Below are positions 1 to 7,599 of a stretch of DNA of 18,147 bases, one piece after another. The stretch's first letter is position 1, and every line of letters begins with the position of its first letter. The notes below the pieces were generated by a model, which saw nothing but the letters and a program-made list of their open reading frames with translations, had not been told where the DNA came from and did no database searches. Source of the stretch: CAZLPZ01 sp964561535 (GTDB lineage Bacteria; Pseudomonadota; Alphaproteobacteria; Micavibrionales; Micavibrionaceae); the NCBI GenBank assembly GCA_964561535.1, contig CAZLPZ010000032.1:1-18147 (forward strand), given 5' to 3'. Made by a program: the position numbers and the translations under genes.

Positions 1-543
1 CACCCGCCGGCTATCGTCATTCATGATCAAATCAACGTACCGTTGACGATACCGCATCTCGATATCGGCCAGGCCGTGATATTTTTCAGGCAGGACGGCC
101 AGTGATTTGGTGAGGACCTGGACGGTGACGGCACGGACCGAGAGTTCCCCCCGGGGCGTGCGGCGCACAGTGCCCGCGACGCCGATAATATCGCCGATGT
201 CCAGATATTCTAAAACCTTTAAGGCCTCCGCCGACATCGTGTCTTTATGACAAAAAATTTGAATTTTTCCCGATGGATCTTGCAGGTCGATAAACATCCC
301 TGAATTCCGCATAGCCATAATGCGCCCGGCAACATGCACCGTGTCAGTCGTTTCGGCCCCATCACCCAACCGTGCATATTTTTCATGCAATTCCGCCGGG
401 CGCGCATCACGCGGAAACACGTGAGGGTATGGGTTCACGCCATCCGCAATCATCGTCTGAAGTTTGCGTTCTTTGGCCGCCCGGGGGTCATCTTCGCGGG
501 TTGTTACGGGGCTTGTGTCCATCGTTGGCTGTATTTTTGTCAT
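1..543 (-). CDS. lysS: Lysyl-tRNA synthetase, class II (5' part only)
   Basis: Cytoplasmic enzyme that charges tRNA-Lys with lysine. Only the first 181 codons are present; the gene runs off the left edge. Translating the minus strand from the ATG at 543 gives a polar N-terminal segment, then NPYPHVFPRD, the beta-barrel anticodon-binding (OB) domain at about residues 60-150 (VAGRIMAMRNSGMFIDLQD; IQIFCHKD), and the start of the class II catalytic core with the family signature RYRQRYVDLI near residue 165. The catalytic motifs 2 and 3 lie outside the window. An AAAGGTG Shine-Dalgarno (554-548) sits four bases before the ATG; an in-frame Met at residue 8 is a less likely start. It is divergent from the pilin-like gene at 607. 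Many alphaproteobacteria use the unrelated class I enzyme, so the class II type is a mild lineage clue. The identification is secure. Confidence 0.95.
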   Translation of the reverse strand, partial: MTKIQPTMDTSPVTTREDDPRAAKERKLQTMIADGVNPYPHVFPRDARPAELHEKYARLGDGAETTDTVHVAGRIMAMRNSGMFIDLQDPSGKIQIFCHKDTMSAEALKVLEYLDIGDIIGVAGTVRRTPRGELSVRAVTVQVLTKSLAVLPEKYHGLADIEMRYRQRYVDLIMNDDSRRV

Positions 544-606
544 TTTACACCTTTATATATTCAATATTCTGGGCGATTATGACGGGAACAAGAGAAAAGA
601 ATCAAG

Positions 607-1368
607 ATGAATCATCAAATCCATTCCCCCTCCCTACTCTCCCCCCCTAAAATGGGGGGGGATGGAGGGGACGGCAACGTTCTCGTCATTATTTTGGTGG
701 CGATCGCCTTGCTTGCAGCCTTAACCATGACCATCATGCGGTCCGATGTCACCGATGCCGACAGCGTGGCCCCCGAACAGGCAAAAATTATTGCTTCACA
801 GGTTATGGGCCAAGCCCGGACATTAGAGCAGGCCGTCTCGACCTTGATTTCAAAAGGATGCAGCGAGCAAGAAATTAATTTTGAAAACACCGTGGTCGCC
901 GGATATACGAATGCCGATGCGCCTGTCGATCATACATGTGATCTCTTTGTGCGCGCCGGTGCTGGATTATCATGGCCCACCCCCCCGAAAAATGCGAATG
1001 ATGAATCCGCATGGCGGATGATGGCCGGAAATGCGGTTGATGGTGTCACCCGAACCGATGATGGGGCCTGCGCATCAGGGTGTATCGATTTGATGGCCGT
1101 ATTGCCCAATGTCGGGATTAACGTATGCAAACAATTAAATACGCTGGCCAAAACTACCGCCGCGGCCGATGCGCCCCCCGTGGATCTTGGAAATTTTGAT
1201 GCCACCACAAAAATTGCGGGATTTAACGATACAGCCGTGGGTGTCCCCGTATTAGATGTCGGATCGGTTTTATCCGGCGCGCCATCCGGATGTTTTGAAG
1301 CGACAAACATTGACGGCGTCGCCGCCGGTGGGACATATTGGTTTTATCACGTGTTGTTAGTGCGGTGA
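607..1368 (+). CDS. Single-pass membrane protein with pilin-like N-terminus, unknown function
   Basis: 253 residues. A short N-terminal stretch is followed by GNVLVIILVAIALLAALTM (about 23-41), one hydrophobic helix, and then a mostly polar exported-looking region with Cys at 85, 111, 155, 159, 174 and 229. The form (Gly-Asn before a helix, then an Arg-Ser-Asp boundary and a Gln/Ala-rich helix) resembles pseudopilin-like proteins I associate with micavibrio-type alphaproteobacteria; this is recall, not a search. I see no classical prepilin peptidase site. Start choice: ATG 607 follows a GA-rich stretch that could pass for a weak Shine-Dalgarno. ATG 652 (Met16) has only C-runs upstream, but would remove the odd residues HSPSLLSPPK encoded by the palindrome at 626-671. 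If 652 is the start, the protein begins MGGDGGDGN. The gene faces coaD, with a small palindrome between them. Confidence 0.6.
   Translation: MNHQIHSPSLLSPPKMGGDGGDGNVLVIILVAIALLAALTMTIMRSDVTDADSVAPEQAKIIASQVMGQARTLEQAVSTLISKGCSEQEINFENTVVAGYTNADAPVDHTCDLFVRAGAGLSWPTPPKNANDESAWRMMAGNAVDGVTRTDDGACASGCIDLMAVLPNVGINVCKQLNTLAKTTAAADAPPVDLGNFDATTKIAGFNDTAVGVPVLDVGSVLSGAPSGCFEATNIDGVAAGGTYWFYHVLLVR
626..671. repeat. Imperfect palindrome with C7 and G8 homopolymers inside a coding start
   Basis: A C-rich arm (626-647, ending in seven Cs) and a G-rich arm (654-671, starting with eight Gs) flank TAAAAT. The inner 7 bp pair perfectly and the outer parts pair imperfectly. The element overlaps the first 22 codons of the pilin-like gene. 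Its C-run/G-run style resembles the larger element at 16841-16996, but it is not the same sequence. Confidence 0.6.
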
Positions 1369-1372
1369 GATA

Positions 1373-1403
1373 AATGTCGCCCCGGCCTGCGCCGGGATGA
1401 CAT
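1373..1403. repeat. Short dispersed palindrome (TGTCATCCCGG family), possible bidirectional terminator
   Basis: AATGTC and GACATT form an outer 6-bp stem around CCCGGC-CTGC-GCCGGG. It fills the gap between two convergent genes and ends on the coaD stop codon. The minus strand reads TGTCATCCCGGCGCAGG, the intergenic palindrome type common in alphaproteobacteria. Related copies are at 12441-12461 and 17630-17704. There is no strong T-tract, so terminator function is only possible. Confidence 0.6.
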
Positions 1404-1900
1404 TATATCGTCAACTTTGCTCGCATTTTTTCCGAAACTGCCGGGGTGATGACATCCGATAAATCCCCTCCCAGGGCAAAAATCTCGCGCACAAAAGATG
1501 ATGACACAAATTGCCATTTATCCGCGGCCATCAGAAACACCGTCTCGATCGATGGATCCAATTTGGCATTCATGCCGGTCATTTGAAATTCATAATCAAA
1601 ATCAGAAACAGCACGCAAGCCTCGGAAGATACAGGCAGCCTTTTGGTCACGCGCAAAATGGATCAACAGATTATCAAAGCCCACGACCGTAATCGGACAA
1701 AATTTTTCGGTCATATTATTAATATCTGTTTTCACCATATCCAAGCGCTCAGGGGGCGTAAACATGGACCCTTTACGCCCCCCCATCGCGACGCCCACAA
1801 TCAACCGATCAACCAATTTACTGGCGCGCTTAATGATATGCAAGTGACCCTTTGTAATGGGATCAAAAGTGCCGGGGTATATACCGATGCGTTCAGCCAT
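1403..1900 (-). CDS. coaD: Phosphopantetheine adenylyltransferase
   Basis: Transfers AMP from ATP to 4'-phosphopantetheine, giving dephospho-CoA, the penultimate step of coenzyme A synthesis in the cytoplasm. The 165 residues match the family's usual 160-170. Visible motifs: GIYPGTFDPITKGH (6-19), with the nucleotidyltransferase T-x-G-H at 16-19; FRGLRAVSDFDYE (92-104); and VSSSFVRE (132-139), the C-terminal ATP-binding signature. Start: a TTG at 1906 would add two residues, but ATG 1900 gives the usual M-x-x-x-I-G-I-Y-P-G beginning; GAGGGA lies about ten bases upstream of it. It is divergent from terC across an 89-base gap. The identification is secure. Confidence 0.97.
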   Translation of the reverse strand: MAERIGIYPGTFDPITKGHLHIIKRASKLVDRLIVGVAMGGRKGSMFTPPERLDMVKTDINNMTEKFCPITVVGFDNLLIHFARDQKAACIFRGLRAVSDFDYEFQMTGMNAKLDPSIETVFLMAADKWQFVSSSFVREIFALGGDLSDVITPAVSEKMRAKLTI

Positions 1901-1917
1901 GATCAAATCATCCCTCT

Positions 1918-1923
1918 ATTATA
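1918..1923 (-). promoter_or_regulatory. Possible -10 box for coaD
   Basis: The minus strand carries a perfect TATAAT 17 bases before the coaD ATG. No good -35 is seen at 16-18 bases; TTGCGG lies 19 bases upstream. A transcript from here would have a very short leader, with the Shine-Dalgarno almost at its 5' end. Confidence 0.35.
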
Positions 1924-1935
1924 AAATACGGTGGC

Positions 1936-1963
1936 TTTACAACCGCAAAAACCACACTACAAT
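1936..1963 (+). promoter_or_regulatory. Sigma70-type promoter for terC
   Basis: TTTACA (1936-1941), a 16-base spacer, then TACAAT (1958-1963), each five of six to consensus. Transcription would start near 1970, about 20 bases before the terC ATG, leaving room for a Shine-Dalgarno but not for a structured leader. Confidence 0.55.
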
Positions 1964-1989
1964 AACCGGAAATAGAAAGTAGGGCCAGT

Positions 1990-2964
1990 ATGTTTGAGTC
2001 GTCGATATTGATGTGGGCATCTTTTTTTGCCGTTGTTCTTTCACTTTTAGCCTTTGACTTGGGGGTATTAAACAAAAAGGACCATGAAATTGGCTTACGC
2101 GAAAGCCTGATCATGAGCGCATTTTATATCACCATGGGATTATTATTCGGCGGCTGGATCGCCTTTAATATGGGATTTGAAAAGGCCCAACTCTATTACA
2201 CAGGATTCGTCGTTGAAAAAGCATTATCTCTCGATAATGTTTTTGTTATATCGATGGTTTTTACCTTTTTTGCCATCCCGCGTGTGTACCAACACCGCGT
2301 GTTATTTTGGGGGATTTTGGGTGCAATTGTGATGCGCGGCATTATGATTGGCCTGGGAGCCGCGTTGATCCAAGAATTTTCATGGATTTTATTAGTATTT
2401 GGTGCGTTTCTTTTATACACCGGGATCAAGATGTTTTCATTGGTCGATCATGAGCCTGATATTGGTTCAAACGTTATTTTAAAACTTTTGCATAAATATT
2501 TTCATGTGACCGACAAATTATATGGACATGCATTTTTTGCCCTTGAACCGGACCCTAAAAATCCATCCCGCACCGTTTGGCACATGACCCCCCTGTTCGC
2601 CGCATTGATCATTGTGGAATTTGTTGATGTTATTTTTGCGGTTGATTCGGTGCCAGCTATTTTTGCGATCACGTCCGATCCGTATATCGTGATGACCAGT
2701 AATATTTTCGCGATTTTGGGATTACGCGCCTTATATTTCGCCTTAGCTGCAATGGTGCATCGATTTAAATATTTGAAATATGCGTTGGCGATGGTATTAA
2801 TTTTTATCGGAGGGAAAATTTTATTCATCAAAATATTCGATTTTCATGAATTTCCGCCCTATATATCCCTTGGGGTCACATTTGGTTTGATTATCGGTGG
2901 CGTCTTATATTCATTGTATAAGACAAATGCGACAGCCCATCCTCCCGCCGCACCGGAAAGGTAA
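1990..2964 (+). CDS. TerC/Alx family integral membrane protein (metal export type)
   Basis: A 324-residue inner-membrane protein with about eight or nine hydrophobic segments spread from residue 5 to 310. It has both TerC signatures: EKALSLDNVFV (76-86) and EFVDVIFAVDSVPA (210-223). The acidic residues E76, D82, E210, D213 and D219 lie within the membrane and are the proposed cation-binding set. Characterised relatives, such as Alx of E. coli and TerC of Bacillus, are tied to manganese efflux and metal loading of exported proteins. Tellurite resistance is a historic label and is not implied here, since no ter operon is present. AGTAGGG precedes the ATG. The next gene begins nine bases after the stop, so the two are probably co-transcribed. 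No Mn riboswitch of the yybP-ykoY type fits in the short leader. Family identification is secure; the substrate is inferred. Confidence 0.93.
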   Translation: MFESSILMWASFFAVVLSLLAFDLGVLNKKDHEIGLRESLIMSAFYITMGLLFGGWIAFNMGFEKAQLYYTGFVVEKALSLDNVFVISMVFTFFAIPRVYQHRVLFWGILGAIVMRGIMIGLGAALIQEFSWILLVFGAFLLYTGIKMFSLVDHEPDIGSNVILKLLHKYFHVTDKLYGHAFFALEPDPKNPSRTVWHMTPLFAALIIVEFVDVIFAVDSVPAIFAITSDPYIVMTSNIFAILGLRALYFALAAMVHRFKYLKYALAMVLIFIGGKILFIKIFDFHEFPPYISLGVTFGLIIGGVLYSLYKTNATAHPPAAPER

Positions 2965-2973
2965 CCATCAATC

Positions 2974-3924
2974 ATGCCTGGGATCCCCCTTCTTGCCCTT
3001 GGCCCTCTATTGCCTAACGAAATGGACCAATTGGAAAAAAATTACAGCGTTCTTAAATTATGGCGTGAACCCGATCCCGAACAAACCTTACATCAGGTTG
3101 GATTAGATGTGCGTGCGATTCTATCATTGGCCGGGGGGCACCGCGTCGGGGTCAGCGCCAAAATGATGGAGGCCCTTCCCAATTTAGAAATTATCTCCCA
3201 ATTCGGCGTTGGATATGACAATATTGATGTTGAGGTGGCGCGTACACGGCATATTGCCATCACCAATACCCCGGATGTTTTAACGGATGATACAGCGGAT
3301 ACGGCGCTCGCCCTATTACTCGCCGTATCCCGCCGCGTGGCCGAAGGTGATATGTACGCGCGTACCGGGAAATGGGCAAACGGCCCAATGGGATTGGGTA
3401 TGTCCCTTTCTGGGAAAACTGTTGGAATTGTGGGACTCGGTCGAATTGGCACGGCGATTGCGCAACGGTGTGCAGCGTTTCATATGAACATCATTTACCA
3501 TGGGCGCACCGAAAAGACAGGCGTCGCATACCCGTTTTATGTCGATTTGGTTGAAATGGCGGGGATGTCTGATTATCTGATACTTGCCTGCGCGGGGGGA
3601 GATGCCACACGTCATTTAATTGACCGCACGGTATTGGGCGCAATGAAGCCCAAAGCGTTTTTAATCAATATTTCTCGGGGATCGGTGATCGATCAGGATG
3701 TATTGATTGAATTTTTGGTCAACCGCAAGATTGGCGGTGCGGGATTGGATGTATTCGCAAACGAGCCCAACGTGCCAGATGAATTAAAATCCCTTGATAC
3801 CGTCGTCCTGACCCCCCATATAGGATCAGCGACAATTGAAACACGGAGTAAAATGGGGCAATTGGTTTTGGACAATCTTGCCGCCCATTTTGCAGGAAAA
3901 CCGCTTTTAACACCTATAAAATAA
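2974..3924 (+). CDS. D-isomer-specific 2-hydroxyacid dehydrogenase (glyoxylate/hydroxypyruvate reductase-like)
   Basis: A 316-residue cytoplasmic NAD(P)H oxidoreductase that interconverts 2-oxo acids and D-2-hydroxy acids. FGVGYDNID (78-86) belongs to the substrate domain. The Rossmann fold carries GLGRIG (154-159). The catalytic triad is present: R235 in NISRGSVID, E264 in DVFANEP, and H282 in TPHIGS. HGRTEK (176-181) puts Arg and Thr where NADP-preferring members hold the 2'-phosphate, so NADPH is likely. The exact substrate cannot be read from the sequence. The ATG at 2974 is preceded by GGAAAGG, which lies across the end of terC, so translation of the two is probably coupled. An ATAAGC/GCTTAT hairpin covers the stop codon but lacks a T-tract. 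Confidence 0.92.
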   Translation: MPGIPLLALGPLLPNEMDQLEKNYSVLKLWREPDPEQTLHQVGLDVRAILSLAGGHRVGVSAKMMEALPNLEIISQFGVGYDNIDVEVARTRHIAITNTPDVLTDDTADTALALLLAVSRRVAEGDMYARTGKWANGPMGLGMSLSGKTVGIVGLGRIGTAIAQRCAAFHMNIIYHGRTEKTGVAYPFYVDLVEMAGMSDYLILACAGGDATRHLIDRTVLGAMKPKAFLINISRGSVIDQDVLIEFLVNRKIGGAGLDVFANEPNVPDELKSLDTVVLTPHIGSATIETRSKMGQLVLDNLAAHFAGKPLLTPIK

Positions 3925-3958
3925 GCTTTATAAAACGCTTATATTACAAGAAATCATC

Positions 3959-5371
3959 ATGCCATCCATTCCATTAAAGAGCGAAAATAAAATGACCCTG
4001 ATATCTACAAACCCGGGCCAGAACTTCCAGCTCATTGGATCAATCAACATAACACAGAAGCAAGAAATCAGCGAAATTGTTACCAGAGCCCGTACTGCCC
4101 AACTGTCATGGAAAAAAATAGGGCTGCCCAAAAGGATTGAGATTCTTAAAAAATTGTTCGATATTTTAAAAATTCATCGTGACGAAATTGTGCGGCAGAC
4201 CTCAACTGAAATGGGTATGCCCGTGGGCCTATCCGAAAATATTGTCGACGGCGGTTTGGAAAAAATATCGTGGGATTTAAACAATGCCCCCGAAATTTTA
4301 AAGCCGACAATTTTGTTTGACAACGGCGTTGAAATTAACGAACAAGTTTTTGAACCTTATGGAGTGATGGCCTGCATTGTTGCGTGGAATTTTCCCTTCG
4401 GAAATTTTGCGGCCAGCGTATTCCCGGCATTGATTGCCGGCAACACAGTCGTCATGAAATATTCCGAAGAAGTGCCCCTGTTTTCAAAATATTTGGAAGG
4501 AATCATCCGCCAATCGAACCTCTTTCCGGATGGGGTGATTAATTTTATTTATGGCGATGGCTCAACCGGCGCAGATTTATGCGCTGAACCAGTCGATCTT
4601 ATTTCCTTTACCGGAAGCTCGTCCACGGGTAAAAAAGTTTATGCTATTGCCGCACAAAAATTAATTCCCGTTTGTTTGGAACTAGGGGGATCAAGCCCCG
4701 GCATTGTGTTCGAAAATTGCCCCCTCACAAATGAATTAATTGAATCCATATTTTGGAAACGATTTCTAAATTCAGGACAGTTCTGTGATGGCTTAAAACG
4801 GTTAATCGTTCATTACACTTTATTTGATGAATGTGTTCAAAAATTATCCGACTTTGCGGCAACCATCAAAATCGGCGATCCGATTAGCCCTGACACCCAA
4901 CTAGGCCCCTTGGTCGCCGAACGCCAGGTATTAAAATTGGAATCCCAAATTCAAGATTCCGTCAAAATGGGGGCAAAAATAATCTGTGGTGGCAAACGTC
5001 CAGCTGAATTACAGGGGGCTTATTTCGAACCCACAATTTTAACCCAAATCACCCCTGATATGCCTATCTGGAAAGAAGAAGTCTTTGGCCCTGCCCTACC
5101 TATTGTACCGTTTCGAAATTATGATGAAGCTTTATTTTTGGCCCAGGATACTGCCTATGGCTTAAGTGCGTTTGTTTATAGCCATGACAAGACATTAATT
5201 TCTCAAGCGCAAAACGATTTAAAAGTCGGATCAATTGATGATGGATCTGCCCAATATTATCGGCCTCAAAATCCCTTCGGCGGTTACAAACAATCTGGTA
5301 TTGGGAGACAAGGCGGTGTTTTAGGTTTCCGTGATGTTTGCCAAATCAAAGTAAAAGCCTATCGCAAATAA
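3959..5371 (+). CDS. NAD(P)-dependent aldehyde dehydrogenase
   Basis: Oxidises an aldehyde to the carboxylic acid; soluble. At 470 residues it is near the family's 450-500. All key residues are in place: N144 in AWNFPFGN (oxyanion hole), K167 in MKYSEE (cofactor), FTGSSSTGK (217-225), E241 in LELGGSSP (general base), C276 in NSGQFCDG (nucleophile), and EEVFGP (373-378). The C-terminal NPFGGYKQSGIGR is typical. The substrate is not determinable; overall likeness is to general or succinate-semialdehyde dehydrogenases. ATG 3959 has only AAGAAA upstream. Met12 (3992) is an alternative start that loses nothing conserved. Base composition is AT-richer than the neighbours: I count 20 G+C in 60 bases at 4801-4860 against 27 in 60 in ispA, which hints at later acquisition. 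It may follow the hydroxyacid dehydrogenase in one transcript (34-base gap). Confidence 0.93.
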   Translation: MPSIPLKSENKMTLISTNPGQNFQLIGSINITQKQEISEIVTRARTAQLSWKKIGLPKRIEILKKLFDILKIHRDEIVRQTSTEMGMPVGLSENIVDGGLEKISWDLNNAPEILKPTILFDNGVEINEQVFEPYGVMACIVAWNFPFGNFAASVFPALIAGNTVVMKYSEEVPLFSKYLEGIIRQSNLFPDGVINFIYGDGSTGADLCAEPVDLISFTGSSSTGKKVYAIAAQKLIPVCLELGGSSPGIVFENCPLTNELIESIFWKRFLNSGQFCDGLKRLIVHYTLFDECVQKLSDFAATIKIGDPISPDTQLGPLVAERQVLKLESQIQDSVKMGAKIICGGKRPAELQGAYFEPTILTQITPDMPIWKEEVFGPALPIVPFRNYDEALFLAQDTAYGLSAFVYSHDKTLISQAQNDLKVGSIDDGSAQYYRPQNPFGGYKQSGIGRQGGVLGFRDVCQIKVKAYRK

Positions 5372-5483
5372 AAGACCTCTGTAGTATGATGCTTCCCATT
5401 GTGGATTGTGTATTCTGTATTTCGCAAAAATGACTTTCCAAATATGCAGAATCTTTTATTATTACTTTTTTTGTTTTGTGATT

Positions 5484-6074
5484 ATGAAAATGAAATCTTT
5501 CTCAATTTTATCTTTAAATAAATTTGGCCCCCTACCTTCCACCCCCACCCACTGGGCTTCTGCTGGCAAGTCGTTAAGATGGCACCTGTTTACTTTGATT
5601 ATTCTAATCTCCCTCCTTCCCACTCCGGCCTTTGCGATTGCATGCTATGTCGATCGTGAGGCCGAAGCCGAACAAGCCATTCGGATTCATTCGGAATTGA
5701 TGGTCATTGGATTAAACTGCCAACACCGTACGCCTTCAGATCAAAAAAATTATTATTTGCAGTACAAAGAATTTACTGCCGCGCATGGACCTCTCTTCGC
5801 GGCTTATGAAAATACGTTACTCGACTATTACCGCCGCGCGGGATATAAAAATCCAGAAGGCGAACTTAATCAACTACGTACTCAATTTGCAAACAAGATT
5901 TCTGGTGACGCCGCAAAAATGCGGCCCGACTTATTTTGTAATTATTACGCCCCCCGCATTCCAAAGGTCCGGACAATGAACAACGTCCAAATTCAAAAAT
6001 GGGCGTCCACTTTTTATCATGCGCATCCTTTGTCACAACCAATTTGCGCGAATGCAAAAGTACAGATGAGATAA
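5484..6074 (+). CDS. Secreted protein of unknown function
   Basis: 196 residues from ATG 5484. A hydrophobic stretch, LFTLIILISLLPTPAFA (about 35-51), ends in an Ala-x-Ala signal peptidase site before IACYVDREAEAEQ. The mature part is helical and polar, with ELMVIGLNCQ, a Tyr-rich middle and DLFCNYYAP. It resembles small secreted hypothetical proteins of alphaproteobacteria that I have seen but cannot name. The AIAC at the cleavage site is a poor lipobox, so a lipoprotein is possible but not favoured. The start is uncertain: neither ATG 5484 nor 5490 has a Shine-Dalgarno. The stretch before the hydrophobic core is about 34 residues, unusually long, and includes a C-rich Pro/Thr segment (GPLPSTPTHWASAGKS). 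The frame also stays open upstream to 5406. The segment is AT-rich like the aldehyde dehydrogenase before it (22 G+C in 60 at 5701-5760). Confidence 0.6.
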   Translation: MKMKSFSILSLNKFGPLPSTPTHWASAGKSLRWHLFTLIILISLLPTPAFAIACYVDREAEAEQAIRIHSELMVIGLNCQHRTPSDQKNYYLQYKEFTAAHGPLFAAYENTLLDYYRRAGYKNPEGELNQLRTQFANKISGDAAKMRPDLFCNYYAPRIPKVRTMNNVQIQKWASTFYHAHPLSQPICANAKVQMR

Positions 6075-6162
6075 GAAATACTGCCATTCCGGTGTCTTTT
6101 AAATTCGAATAGATCCACGCCCCCGCGAGGATCATACTATTTTCACAGAAAAGGAAAATTCC

Positions 6163-7578
6163 ATGACCATCGCCTCCCTCTTTCGCCGCAAACGTACCGA
6201 TCTGACCTCTCAGGCGGGATTAAAGCAATGTTTAGGAGCCTTTGATTTAACCCTTATGGGGATTGGGGCTATTATCGGTACAGGTATTTTTGTGTTAACG
6301 GGTGTGGCAGCCGCAACCCAAGCCGGGCCTGCCGTCGTGTTGTCCTTCGTCGTTTCCGGCGTAGCCTGCGCCTTTGCGGCCCTGTGCTATGCCGAACTGT
6401 CATCATCGGTCGGTGGATGCGGCAGCGCCTATGGATATTCATACGCCGCCTTTGGTGAGATTATCGCCTGGATGATCGGATGGGTTTTAATTTTAGAATA
6501 CGGCGTAGCGGTCGCGGCAGTGGCAAACGGATGGTCCGGATATTTCAACAACGCCTTAACGGCCATCGGTATGGGCCTTCCCGACATGTTAACCAAAGGG
6601 CCCTATGCACACGATGCGCCGGGTCTTGTCAACCTGCCCGCTGTTATCATTATTCTGATGTTGATGGCTATGTTGGTCGTGGGAGTCAAGGAAAGCGCAC
6701 GATTAAATGCAGGGATGGTGTTTATTAAAGTACTGACCATCATTATTTTCTTAAGCGTTGGGGTCTTTCATATTAATCCTGAAAATTGGACACCCTTTAT
6801 GCCATTTGGATGGTTTGACACATTAGCAGACGGTAAGACCGTAGGGGTTCTTGCCGGCGCATCGCTTGTATTCTTTGCCTATGTTGGCTTTGATGCGGTA
6901 TCTACAGCCGTCGAGGAGGCCCGCGACCCGCAACGCACCGTCCCCATTGGCATTTTATCATCACTGATCTTTTGTACGGTTATTTATATTATCGTTTCTG
7001 GTGTCTTAACGGGCATGGTCCCCTACACAGAACTGAACGTGTCATCACCCGTGGCATTTGCGCTTCAACAAGTTGGCGTAAATTGGGCAGCAGCATTAGT
7101 CGCCACCGGGGTCATTGCGGGCCTGACAACCGTGATGCTCGTTTTATATTATGCCCTGACCCGCATTTTATTAGCTATGGGACGTGATGGGCTTTTACCC
7201 CCCTATTTTGCGTCCGTTAGTCCCCGATCACAAACCCCCGTCCACAATACGATCATTTGCGGTGTCGTCATGGCGGTAATGGCCGGTTTTGTGCCTTTGG
7301 GTGCTCTCGCAGAACTTGTCAATATTGGAACACTCGTTGCATTTGTCTTGGTCTGCGGGGGTGTTTTAATGATGCGGATGCATGAACCAAACTTATCTCG
7401 ACCATTTAAAGTTCCTTTTGGAAAAGTAATTCCTGTTTTAGGTGTGTTTTCTTGTCTAGCCCTTATTTCATTTTTGCCGCACACGACACATCTACGTTTT
7501 ATATTGTGGCTGGCAGTTGGTTTGATTATTTATACCGCGTATTCCTATCGGCACAGCAAATTAAAAACTGCCAAATAA
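6163..7578 (+). CDS. APC family amino-acid permease (cationic amino acid transporter type)
   Basis: A 471-residue inner-membrane transporter with about twelve hydrophobic helices. GIGAIIGTGIFVLTG (33-47) is the helix 1 signature of the amino acid-polyamine-organocation superfamily, where the unwound Gly-rich segment binds the substrate's amino and carboxyl groups. GFDAVSTAVEEARDPQRTVP (242-261) is the helix 6 signature of the YfnA/CAT subgroup, followed by RILLAMGRDGLLPPYFASV. Substrate is probably an amino acid taken up with a proton; which one is not readable. An AAAAGGAAAA Shine-Dalgarno lies six bases before the ATG. The 88-base gap upstream holds no clear promoter. comEC begins 21 bases after the stop, so co-transcription is likely. 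Confidence 0.93.
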   Translation: MTIASLFRRKRTDLTSQAGLKQCLGAFDLTLMGIGAIIGTGIFVLTGVAAATQAGPAVVLSFVVSGVACAFAALCYAELSSSVGGCGSAYGYSYAAFGEIIAWMIGWVLILEYGVAVAAVANGWSGYFNNALTAIGMGLPDMLTKGPYAHDAPGLVNLPAVIIILMLMAMLVVGVKESARLNAGMVFIKVLTIIIFLSVGVFHINPENWTPFMPFGWFDTLADGKTVGVLAGASLVFFAYVGFDAVSTAVEEARDPQRTVPIGILSSLIFCTVIYIIVSGVLTGMVPYTELNVSSPVAFALQQVGVNWAAALVATGVIAGLTTVMLVLYYALTRILLAMGRDGLLPPYFASVSPRSQTPVHNTIICGVVMAVMAGFVPLGALAELVNIGTLVAFVLVCGGVLMMRMHEPNLSRPFKVPFGKVIPVLGVFSCLALISFLPHTTHLRFILWLAVGLIIYTAYSYRHSKLKTAK

Positions 7579-7599
7579 CACACATATGGGGCATTCGTT

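Noticed and set aside
334..650. Plus-strand open frames of 82 and 92 codons over lysS and its leader
   Set aside because: They lie antisense to the conserved LysRS OB domain and show no family features.
930..1310. 126-codon open frame on minus opposite the pilin-like gene
   Set aside because: No ribosome site or recognisable motif; the plus frame has a sensible membrane helix and domain layout.
1907..1989. yybP-ykoY manganese riboswitch upstream of terC
   Set aside because: The leader after the predicted start is about 20 bases, far too short for the aptamer, and no conserved loop sequences are present.
3921..3942. ATAAGC/GCTTAT hairpin at the end of the hydroxyacid dehydrogenase gene
   Set aside because: Six weak pairs, a ten-base loop and no T-tract; it is not a credible terminator.
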